Source: an uncultured Eubacterium sp.
GTDB taxonomy: Bacteria > Bacillota > Clostridia > Lachnospirales > Lachnospiraceae
Assembly (NCBI GenBank): GCA_910584245.1
Contig: CAJTZF010000030.1
Location: 1 to 31,277 of the forward strand
DNA: 31,277 nt
Reading direction: 5' to 3'
Shown: piece after piece, positions 23,059 to 30,459 of the stretch
Layout: every line of letters starts with the position of its first letter
How positions within the stretch are numbered: the stretch's first letter is position 1
The notes under the pieces: model-generated
Told to the model about the DNA's origin: nothing
The model's database searches: none
What the model saw: the letters and a program-made list of their open reading frames with translations, nothing else
Program-made: the position numbers and the translations under genes

Positions 23059-25425
23059 TCACATTCTCCTCCTGACCCGCTTTAGCACCCGAAGCACATA
23101 TTTATAATTACCCAGCTCCGGCTCTGCCGGGCAAAAGCAAATCTCCTCCAGACAGTGGATCACACGCGATGGATCCATTTCCTCCTCTTTCCCTCCCAAG
23201 CGCGGGCGGTAATTCCGCAGCAAATATACAATCTGCTCCGACGGCATTGACAATTTTCTAAATTCCTCATCCCGCCGGCTTTTTTGCCGGCATACATCCC
23301 GGTAATACCAAAGGAGATTCCGTCTTAAGTCGGCCGTATGCCAGCTGCGCCAGCGCAGGAGCTTCCGTACCCCAAACCAGCCAGCCACTAAAAACACGGC
23401 CACTCCAAGTAATACCGCCAACGCCAGACGCATACCGCTGGAATTTAGAAATGAGAGATTAAAGTCCGAAATATCTCCGGTCAGCCTCAGGTCAGGCGCG
23501 TTCTGCCAAAAGTTTGACAGCGAACTCCAGAAATCATCCCCCGCGCTATCCTCCATAACAGAAGGAGTGGGATCCACCACAATCCATCCCCTTCCCTCCT
23601 GGTAAATCTCCACCCAGGCATGGGCGTTGGCATCCGTCACATTTACCTCCATCACAGCAGTTTTCCCCAGCTCCGAATAACCACTGTAATAATCTTCATA
23701 ATTCAGATCGTCACGCACACTTCCTTCCCTCATCGTATTGTAACCAAACGCATACCCCTCTACGTATCTTGCAGGGATTCCGAGCCGACGGAAAATAAGC
23801 ACCGCCGCAGATGCGAAATGGTAACAGACACCCTTTTTATTATCATCGAGAAAATAGTTGACAACATCTCCGCCCCGGGGCAGCCGTCCCGGATGATAGC
23901 TGTAGGAATATTCCTCCTTCAAATACGACACCACCTTGCCGACCGGGTCAGCGTCTTCAGCCCTCACACCCGCGGCGGCAATAAAACGGTCAACCGCGTC
24001 CCTGTTCTGAATCGGGACGTCCTCCGAAAACTCGGGGACAGGAACTTTCACTTTCGCCTTCCCTCTGCTATTCGGATAAAAAGTAAAGCGGTTTATTCCC
24101 CCAATACGGCTGCCGGTAACATATCCCGTATATTCCGTATCGTCATCAAATAGAGTGAAATAGGGATAATACACGTATTGGGGAGCCGCCCCCACATTCT
24201 CCACTTCCATAATAGCTCTTCCCTGGTGGTCCGGGTCAGTCTCAAATGCCTGTGCGAGCTGCTTCGCCTCGTCCACAGTACTGTCCACATAAAAATACGA
24301 TTCACCCCCCGCGCGGACACCAGACCATACACGCCAGTCCAGCCACCCGTTATTTTCATAGATCATGCCCGTAAATGCTTTCAAATAAACAGGATCGCCG
24401 TTATAGGGAGCAAAACGCACGACAAGGTCCGTTTCATTGTCCGGCCGTATCGCTGAAATATCCCCCAGCTTCCCGCCGCTCATTCCTCCCCTCGAATATG
24501 CATTCCGGTTAAAGCTTAAAAAACCCATCATCAAAAATCCGGCCACAGCCTCTCCCGTAGAAATCTTATGGCGGTTCTCCGTATAATCCGCCCGGAAATC
24601 AACCTCATCATAAAATGCAGAACCTATTCCGACAAACAGCGTACAGCAAAGCGCGGCCAGTAGAATGCCCACATATATTTTACTGTTCTGTGTATAAGCA
24701 ATCTCTATCCCCTTCGATTTCTTCTCCTTCTCGTACCCAAGCCACCTCCCGCTATCTTTGAAATGGCCGCTGTTCTTAAACGCATAAATACCCATAAATC
24801 CGCTGAGCATGCACAGCACAAAAAATAAATCCGGCTCCTCACGCAAATACACGGGAAATACATATAGCGACATTCCCATAAACACCGCAAACTTTAAGCT
24901 CATATAGTTCGACACAAATATATTGAGCAAAATGATTTCAAACACCCCGATAAAAATAAATGCTATTGTAACCGTCAAATACCGGTCATCTATTCTCTCT
25001 GCAAACTCGGTTCCCGTATTCAGTCCAAAATAAACCTCTCCTCTTTGCCTGACCACGTTCAAAATCGCGGAAAAACCGCTGTTTACATATGATTTCAACA
25101 TGAAAACAGCCATGACATAAAAAATAAAGTACAACACATATCCGAGATCCTTGTGATAGCTCTTCCGAAATGCAAATAATCCGCTGAAATACATCGCCGA
25201 CAAAAATAAGATTGCGGCAGGTATCAAATAGTTACACTCCATTTCAAAGGCGGAAAGGAACCCGCCGAGCGACCCAAATACGATAAGAAAACAAAAAATG
25301 CCCTTGGGCAGACAGCCGAACAGCGGATTCTGCTTCCTGGCATCCCGGGGGCGTTCCAAAAAAAGTCCCCCCGGCAACTCCAAATTAAATTGTGTATTTT
25401 GCTTGTTCCGGCGAAAAATACCCAT
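23059..25425 (-). CDS. Transglutaminase-like membrane protein (TgpA-type)
   Basis: A 788-residue membrane protein. About seven hydrophobic segments fill residues 40-270, an extracytoplasmic transglutaminase-like domain follows, then one more transmembrane helix (about 666-690) and a cytoplasmic tail. The papain-like triad is visible: Cys534 in KGVCYHFA, His602 in NAHAWVEI and Asp618 in VVDPTPS. Bacterial members act as proteases or peptide-modifying enzymes, but their substrates are mostly unknown. The start at 25425 is preferred because GAGGGAG lies seven bases upstream and a TTG at 25431 would overlap the previous gene. It is two bases after the DUF58 stop, as the last gene of the GT2 - MoxR - DUF58 operon. 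No clear terminator was seen before the coat gene. Confidence 0.92.
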   Translation of the reverse strand: MGIFRRNKQNTQFNLELPGGLFLERPRDARKQNPLFGCLPKGIFCFLIVFGSLGGFLSAFEMECNYLIPAAILFLSAMYFSGLFAFRKSYHKDLGYVLYFIFYVMAVFMLKSYVNSGFSAILNVVRQRGEVYFGLNTGTEFAERIDDRYLTVTIAFIFIGVFEIILLNIFVSNYMSLKFAVFMGMSLYVFPVYLREEPDLFFVLCMLSGFMGIYAFKNSGHFKDSGRWLGYEKEKKSKGIEIAYTQNSKIYVGILLAALCCTLFVGIGSAFYDEVDFRADYTENRHKISTGEAVAGFLMMGFLSFNRNAYSRGGMSGGKLGDISAIRPDNETDLVVRFAPYNGDPVYLKAFTGMIYENNGWLDWRVWSGVRAGGESYFYVDSTVDEAKQLAQAFETDPDHQGRAIMEVENVGAAPQYVYYPYFTLFDDDTEYTGYVTGSRIGGINRFTFYPNSRGKAKVKVPVPEFSEDVPIQNRDAVDRFIAAAGVRAEDADPVGKVVSYLKEEYSYSYHPGRLPRGGDVVNYFLDDNKKGVCYHFASAAVLIFRRLGIPARYVEGYAFGYNTMREGSVRDDLNYEDYYSGYSELGKTAVMEVNVTDANAHAWVEIYQEGRGWIVVDPTPSVMEDSAGDDFWSSLSNFWQNAPDLRLTGDISDFNLSFLNSSGMRLALAVLLGVAVFLVAGWFGVRKLLRWRSWHTADLRRNLLWYYRDVCRQKSRRDEEFRKLSMPSEQIVYLLRNYRPRLGGKEEEMDPSRVIHCLEEICFCPAEPELGNYKYVLRVLKRVRRRM

Positions 25426-25427
25426 AA

Positions 25428-26429
25428 TCAATCTCCCTCAAAATCATCGTTGACAAGCACGTACTCCTGCCCCGGGTTCAATGACCGAAACTGCTCCTCC
25501 ACAAACCCGCTGCCCGCCTGTGTATAAAACAATTGCAACATTATGTGCTGCCACTCCTCCTCCGTCTCCGCTGTCCCCTGGCGGATCTCCATGAACTTGT
25601 CACTCCACCAAAAAAGCGTGACCGGCACCCTATTTCCAATTACAAAATTGCCCAGGGCAAACAGCGTTTCCACTGTTCGGTCAATGCCCGTCACAGATGT
25701 CTTGTCCAGCGCCAACACTACGAGAAGCTTCCTCGATGACATCTGGCGCCGCTCCTTTACCATCCACACATCTTTTTTGGCCGACAGCTTCCAATGAATA
25801 TTTTTCATAGCATCGCCAGGTATATATTCCCGTATGTGGCTCACATCCGAAAAGTCGCTGCCCCGCAGCTGGCTCTCCTCTGCTTCGGCCATACCTTTTT
25901 CAAATGCCTGTAATGAAAACTCCCGGCCGGATTCCCCACTTGGAATAATATACACATTTTTACTTACCCCGACGGATTTTGACACCGCATGAAACATAAG
26001 TACGTCCTCTAGTATGAGGCCGTCCACTGTGATCTCCACATTTCCCACACAGGACGACCGCAGCGGATAATCCACTACCGTCGTACCAAGCGGCCGGGCT
26101 GGCACAATCAAATCATTCTGCACCGTCTGCCCCGCAAAAACATTCCCTGTATAAAGCCGCACACGGCAGTTTACAATGGGAAAAATACACCGGTTCTCCA
26201 GTTTTATTTTAACGCACACCGAAATATTTTTTGTCATATATTGCACCGGTATTTCCAAGTCAAGCGTAACATAGCGTTTCACAATATGTACGGAAACCAG
26301 CGCATAAACCAAAAACACAAGCATCCCGGCGGCAATGACGAGGTTCACATACCCGCGGAAAAACCACAGCATAACGCCGTTGCAGCCAAATAGAAAAACG
26401 AACTCAATAATATATTTAAACCTTTTCAT
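25428..26429 (-). CDS. DUF58 domain protein (VWA-like, membrane-anchored)
   Basis: A 333-residue protein with two N-terminal membrane helices (residues about 5-45) followed by a beta-sandwich segment and the DUF58 signature HIREYIPGDAMKNIHWKLSA. The later LVVLALDKTS looks like the start of a von Willebrand A-like fold with a metal-site Asp. DUF58 proteins work with MoxR ATPases as partners or substrates. The start at 26429 has AGGTG seven bases upstream and overlaps the MoxR gene by 14 bases, so the two are translationally coupled. Confidence 0.92.
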   Translation of the reverse strand: MKRFKYIIEFVFLFGCNGVMLWFFRGYVNLVIAAGMLVFLVYALVSVHIVKRYVTLDLEIPVQYMTKNISVCVKIKLENRCIFPIVNCRVRLYTGNVFAGQTVQNDLIVPARPLGTTVVDYPLRSSCVGNVEITVDGLILEDVLMFHAVSKSVGVSKNVYIIPSGESGREFSLQAFEKGMAEAEESQLRGSDFSDVSHIREYIPGDAMKNIHWKLSAKKDVWMVKERRQMSSRKLLVVLALDKTSVTGIDRTVETLFALGNFVIGNRVPVTLFWWSDKFMEIRQGTAETEEEWQHIMLQLFYTQAGSGFVEEQFRSLNPGQEYVLVNDDFEGD

Positions 26430-27333
26430 GTTCAAACACCTGCATCAGAACTTCCACTACCGACATTCCCTCTGCCCGCGCCATCGTATCCAATTTAACC
26501 CTGTGGGCAAACACATCATAATACACCTTCTGCACGTCCTCCGGTATAAGATACTCCCTGCCATTCAGTACCGCCATTGCCTTCGACATGCGCATCAGGG
26601 CAATACTCGCCCGGGGACTCGCCCCCAGAACAAGGTAACGGCTCGCCCGCGTCGCCTCGGTCAGCCGGACGACATAGTCATACAGCTCATCACTGACATA
26701 ACAGCTTGCCGCCTTCTCCCTAAGTCCTGCCCACTCCTCGGCCGACACAATCCTCTGTACATCCCGGAGCGGCTTCGCCCCGTCATTTTTCAATATCTGC
26801 ACGGCATCCCCGTGTTCTGGATATCCCATTGACAGGCAAATCATAAACCGGTCAAGCTGGGATTCCGGCAGCATCTGAGTTCCAGAGGATCCAATCGGAT
26901 TCTCCGTCGCAATTACAGTAAACAGAGACGGAAGCGGGTGCTCCATGCCGTCTACTGTCACTTTCTCCTCCTCCATCGCCTCCAGCAGAGCCGACTGCGT
27001 TTTCGGCGATGTGCGGTTAATCTCGTCTGCCAGAAAAAGATTAGCAAATATAGCCCCTTCCCGGTACTCAAATTGCCTTGTCTGGCTGTTGAACATCGAA
27101 AATCCCACAATATCGCTCGGAAGCACATCCGGCGTAAACTGGACTCTCCGGTACGAAAGATCCATCGCCCTTGCCACAGTGACCGCCAGCGTCGTCTTTC
27201 CGACACCCGGAATATCCTCCAACAAAATGTGTCCGCCCGCCAGCATCGCACAGAGCACCTTGTCCACAACATTACTCTTACCCTTTACCACTTTATTAAT
27301 TTCATGCCGCAGCGCATCCATTTTATCTGCCAT
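26416..27333 (-). CDS. MoxR-family AAA+ ATPase
   Basis: A 305-residue cytoplasmic ATPase thought to act as a chaperone for von Willebrand A or DUF58 partners. Walker A is GVGKTT (43-48), Walker B LADEIN (101-106), and ATENPIGSSG holds the sensor 1 region; the C-terminal lid domain is present (ASPRASIALMRM). The start at 27333 is chosen because GAGGG lies just upstream; open frame extends to 27393 but without a ribosome site and deeper into the glycosyltransferase gene. With this start the two genes overlap by 11 bases. The MoxR - DUF58 - transglutaminase order is a widely seen module. Confidence 0.95.
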   Translation of the reverse strand: MADKMDALRHEINKVVKGKSNVVDKVLCAMLAGGHILLEDIPGVGKTTLAVTVARAMDLSYRRVQFTPDVLPSDIVGFSMFNSQTRQFEYREGAIFANLFLADEINRTSPKTQSALLEAMEEEKVTVDGMEHPLPSLFTVIATENPIGSSGTQMLPESQLDRFMICLSMGYPEHGDAVQILKNDGAKPLRDVQRIVSAEEWAGLREKAASCYVSDELYDYVVRLTEATRASRYLVLGASPRASIALMRMSKAMAVLNGREYLIPEDVQKVYYDVFAHRVKLDTMARAEGMSVVEVLMQVFEHEKV

Positions 27334-28303
27334 CCTTACCCTCATTTCTATCCCGGCCGGTACATTCCCCGTACCGTTGCCTGGCCCGTTCAACTGTTTG
27401 AAGATTCAAAATACACTCCGTCTCGTGCCATGCGTTGTAATACCACATAGCAGCTTCCGGAAAATCCTCTTTTTCATAAAAATACTCCCCTAGCTCAAAA
27501 CACATCTCAGAAGAACCTTCCGACAACAAATCCTTTAAACACATTTTCAAAATAGCGTGGCTGTCGCCCCGCAACCTCGCCGCGCGGGCGGCAATGCACG
27601 CCGCTTCCTTTACCTCGTCGATGCTTCGCGACGGGTCTGCTGCCGAGGCCGCGAAAAACTCCTCCGCTTCCAGCACATCCGCATCCGTGCCCGAAATCGC
27701 CAGCTCCATAGCATACATGTGGTGCAGGCGTTTTGACAGACGCCCCCCCTCCCGTATATACCGCTGAAACACCTTAAAATCACGGCCGCTGTGAACCTCT
27801 TCCGGCATGTGCCGGATATCAATATCGCTGTCATACACGACAGGGTCCAGGCGCACCATCTCATGTACAGGTTCTATCCATACCAGCCCACGCAGTCTTT
27901 TATACAGCTTCGGGCGGTATTCCGCATCGAAGTTATAGGATGTCCCATGTGATAGCTGGTTGCAATACCTCATTTGCACAATCTCAATTTCGGGAAGCAG
28001 CACTTCCTTTAAATCCCGGAACTTCTTCCGGTTCTCCTCGTCCATCACCTCGTCTGCATCTGCCGAATAAATATAATCCTTCGTCGCCTTGGAAAATGCA
28101 AAATTCCTCGCCGCTGAAAAATCATCCTTCCACTCAAAATCGTAAATATTTTCCGTATATTTACGGGCAATCTCCTTTGTCTGGTCAGTGGAGCCGGTGT
28201 CTACAATAATGATCTCATCCATGAGGTCGGCGATACTTTTCAGACACCGGTTCAGTACCCGTTCTTCATTTTTAACGATCATACAAAGACTTATCTGTAT
28301 CAT
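27323..28303 (-). CDS. Family 2 glycosyltransferase (SunS-like)
   Basis: A 326-residue GT-A enzyme, apparently cytoplasmic. The N-terminal SLCMIVKNEERVLNRCL, the IIIVDTGSTDQT block and SADADEVM (Asp82-Ala-Asp84) for metal and nucleotide-sugar binding are visible. The C-terminal third looks helical and may be TPR-like, as in the SunS-like group; it need not modify a bacteriocin, since many wall or protein glycosyltransferases share this layout. GAGGG lies four bases before the ATG at 28303. It is the first gene of the operon with the MoxR, DUF58 and transglutaminase genes and overlaps the MoxR gene by 11 bases. Confidence 0.88.
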   Translation of the reverse strand: MIQISLCMIVKNEERVLNRCLKSIADLMDEIIIVDTGSTDQTKEIARKYTENIYDFEWKDDFSAARNFAFSKATKDYIYSADADEVMDEENRKKFRDLKEVLLPEIEIVQMRYCNQLSHGTSYNFDAEYRPKLYKRLRGLVWIEPVHEMVRLDPVVYDSDIDIRHMPEEVHSGRDFKVFQRYIREGGRLSKRLHHMYAMELAISGTDADVLEAEEFFAASAADPSRSIDEVKEAACIAARAARLRGDSHAILKMCLKDLLSEGSSEMCFELGEYFYEKEDFPEAAMWYYNAWHETECILNLQTVERARQRYGECTGRDRNEGKDGR

Positions 28304-28317
28304 ATTCCCTCTTTTCC

Positions 28318-28336
28318 ACAAGCGAAACCCGCTTGT
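28318..28336 (-). other. Hairpin in the glycosyltransferase operon leader
   Basis: A 7-bp perfect stem ACAAGCG/CGCTTGT (28318-28324 with 28330-28336) with a five-base loop lies about 15 bases before the glycosyltransferase start codon. No T-run follows on the minus strand. It could tune translation or mRNA stability. Confidence 0.35.
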
Positions 28337-28403
28337 TATTTGCTTTGCAAATTACTATCCCTTTTATATGTAAATTGTTCGTATAGAAAATATCCATCTT
28401 TTT

Positions 28404-28432
28404 ATTATATCTGATTTCAAGGATAAACTCAA
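28404..28432 (-). promoter_or_regulatory. Sigma-A promoter of the glycosyltransferase - transglutaminase operon
   Basis: Minus strand: -35 TTGAGT (28427-28432), 17-bp spacer, consensus -10 TATAAT (28404-28409). Transcription would start near 28397, leaving a leader of about 95 bases. It lies between the stop of the cyclic-di-GMP gene (28465) and the operon start. Confidence 0.8.
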
Positions 28433-28464
28433 CTTATTTCAACCCCTTTTCCAAATTTATCTAC

Positions 28465-30129
28465 TTACTTTCCATCTCTATAAAGTTTTCTATCTTCATC
28501 CAACATTTTTTCAAAATCTTTCCGGGAAATTGGGTGTGAGTAGTGGTATCCCTGTAGCAGCGTAGCATTCAACTCTCCTACAATATCTGCCACCTTACTG
28601 TCCTCTACGCCCTCTATAATAGAATCATATCCCAGGCGCCTGCACATTTCCAGCAGACTGTCAACAATCACATAATCTATATCGTGTCCCGGCTGCGCAA
28701 GCTCCCGGATAAAAGAATGCTCCACTTTAATATAATCCACAGGCAGCCATTTTAACATCTCCATAGAAGCATACGCCGTCCCAAAATCGTCCAGCGCTAT
28801 TTTAAAACCCTGCTCCCGCAGCCTGCCAAACGTAGCCGCAAGCTCTTTGGGGTGTTCTACCTGACAGCTTTCCGTAAGCTCTATGATGATATAATTCGGA
28901 TTGGCTCCATACTTTTTCACGCAGGAAACAGCTCTTTCCTCGAAGGTATCGTCTATAAACTGCTGATAAGATACGTTAAAGCTTATCCGCAGCTCTCCGT
29001 ACAAATCGCGCCATGCCGCCTGCTGCCTGATCGCCTGCTCCATAACCCAGAAACCTACTTCATGAATATCGCCGTAATCTTCTAAAACCTTAATAAATTC
29101 CATCGGATAGGAATCTTTGATTCTTTCTCCTCTCCAACGGAGAAGACATTCACAGCCTGCGATCGTGCCGGCATCCGGATCAATAAACGGTTGAAAGAAC
29201 AATTCAAATCCTTTAAAATCATTTTTTATGCACTGCTTTAAATCTTCCCGCAAAACCAGTCCTCTCTCATGTTTTCTGGCAATCTCCTCCGAAAAAAATA
29301 CCAGGTTTCCTCTCTGGTTATTCTTAGCATACTCGAGCGAGTGCTCCAGTTTATTAATCAGAACTTCTCTTGTATCCGCGTCCTGAGGAAAAAGCACTCC
29401 CCCGGCCGATATGGAAATTCCAACTCTCCGCCCGTCTTCCAGTATGACAAGATCCGTTTTCCGGCATATCTCCTCGTAAAAATTCTTCACTTCCTGCATA
29501 CCGGACGCAAAAGCAATAATAAGAAATTCATCCCCGCTAAACCGCAGCGCTTTCCAGCCGGACTTACATAAATCGCTGATCTCTCTCGAAAATTTAATTA
29601 AGATCTCATCCCCGATGTTATATCCATAATTACTTATAATTTTCCGGAATCCGTCCATTCCAATCAACAAGGCAATTCCGGACTGTGAAGCAAAGTCAAA
29701 ATAGTGCGTCTCATGTGTTGTCAAAAGTCCGGTCAGGGAATCGTATTTGCTCTGTCCATCTATTCTCGTCATAAGTCCCGCAAAAATGATCGGCGTTCCT
29801 TCCTCATCCCAGATTACACTGCCCTTGCATTCCACCCACACATATCCACCCGTCGCATTTCGCGCCCTGTATTGGCAATCATGATATTTTTTTGCGCCGG
29901 AAAACACCCCTTCGATATCCTCCATATAAACCTTCAAGTCATCCGGATGTACATGCCCTCCCCATATATTCGCCGCGTCCTCCAGATATTCTCCCGCCAG
30001 CCCAAAATAATCCACGGCAGCTTTGGACCAACGGGAAATATTCGTCTTCATATCACATACATATATGTAAACATTATCCGATGCCGCCCCAAACGCTTCA
30101 AACAATTGATTATTGAAAATATCACTCAT
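28465..30129 (-). CDS. PAS-GGDEF-EAL cyclic-di-GMP signalling protein
   Basis: A 554-residue cytoplasmic protein with no membrane segments. A PAS/PAC sensor (about 10-125, with YRARNATGGYVWVECKG and a PAC-like end) is followed by a GGDEF domain and an EAL domain. The diguanylate cyclase motif reads SGDEF (198-202), so synthase activity is uncertain. The EAL motif reads ECL (327-329), but the catalytic Glu and the later ELTES, DDFGT, the Lys in DYIKVEHSF and IIEGVE are all kept, so phosphodiesterase activity is likely. AAGGTGA precedes the ATG at 30129. It may lower cyclic-di-GMP in response to the PAS signal. Confidence 0.92.
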   Translation of the reverse strand: MSDIFNNQLFEAFGAASDNVYIYVCDMKTNISRWSKAAVDYFGLAGEYLEDAANIWGGHVHPDDLKVYMEDIEGVFSGAKKYHDCQYRARNATGGYVWVECKGSVIWDEEGTPIIFAGLMTRIDGQSKYDSLTGLLTTHETHYFDFASQSGIALLIGMDGFRKIISNYGYNIGDEILIKFSREISDLCKSGWKALRFSGDEFLIIAFASGMQEVKNFYEEICRKTDLVILEDGRRVGISISAGGVLFPQDADTREVLINKLEHSLEYAKNNQRGNLVFFSEEIARKHERGLVLREDLKQCIKNDFKGFELFFQPFIDPDAGTIAGCECLLRWRGERIKDSYPMEFIKVLEDYGDIHEVGFWVMEQAIRQQAAWRDLYGELRISFNVSYQQFIDDTFEERAVSCVKKYGANPNYIIIELTESCQVEHPKELAATFGRLREQGFKIALDDFGTAYASMEMLKWLPVDYIKVEHSFIRELAQPGHDIDYVIVDSLLEMCRRLGYDSIIEGVEDSKVADIVGELNATLLQGYHYSHPISRKDFEKMLDEDRKLYRDGK

Positions 30130-30222
30130 ACTATCACCTTCCCATTTTTCTTAATCCAGACCTACAACCCGGTTTTTCCCATCCTATTCCCCAAATTCAT
30201 ATCTGTTTTACCTACCATTTAC

Positions 30223-30251
30223 ATTTTACCCCATCTTTCCTTTCTGGTAAA
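30223..30251 (-). promoter_or_regulatory. Possible promoter of the cyclic-di-GMP gene
   Basis: Minus strand: -35 TTTACC (30246-30251), 17-bp spacer, -10 TAAAAT (30223-30228). It lies on the chromosomal side of the presumed element junction, so insertion of the mobile element need not silence the gene. Confidence 0.45.
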
Positions 30252-30317
30252 GAAAAAAACTAATAGTTTTCATGAAATTTTATAATAAAATTATTGGTGA
30301 ATTTAGATTATCTCTTT

Positions 30318-30394
30318 AGAAGTTCTTATATGTCGGTATAGCCCGTATTTTCGGGCTTTCCCGGCATTTTAGATATGGGGAGAAGTTCTTATAT
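30318..30394. repeat. Two direct repeats flanking a hairpin at the element end
   Basis: AGAAGTTCTTATAT occurs exactly at 30318-30331 and 30381-30394, 63 bases apart. Between them AGCCCG/CGGGCT (30340-30345 with 30352-30357) forms a hairpin that extends outward as TGTCGG/CCGGCA. No T-run follows. The repeats resemble recombinase or accessory-protein binding sites by position, but I know no exact match. Confidence 0.6.
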
Positions 30395-30427
30395 ACCCTC
30401 ATAACCTCTTAGGTTTTCCCTCTCAAT

Positions 30428-30449
30428 GGTAGTAAAAGAAGTAGTAAAT
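30428..30449. promoter_or_regulatory. Tandem DR2-like integrase arm-binding sites
   Basis: GGTAGTAAAA (30428-30437) and AGTAGTAAAT (30440-30449) are spaced 12 bases apart, just beyond the integrase stop codon. The second contains GTAGTAAAT, as in the duplex recalled from the solved Tn916 integrase N-terminal domain complex. They should be arm-type sites bound during excision and integration. Confidence 0.65.
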
Positions 30450-30459
30450 CCGTCTGCGG

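Noticed and set aside
28465..28498. Terminator directly after the cyclic-di-GMP gene
   Set aside because: No stem with a T-run was found; the next promoter follows within 35 bases.
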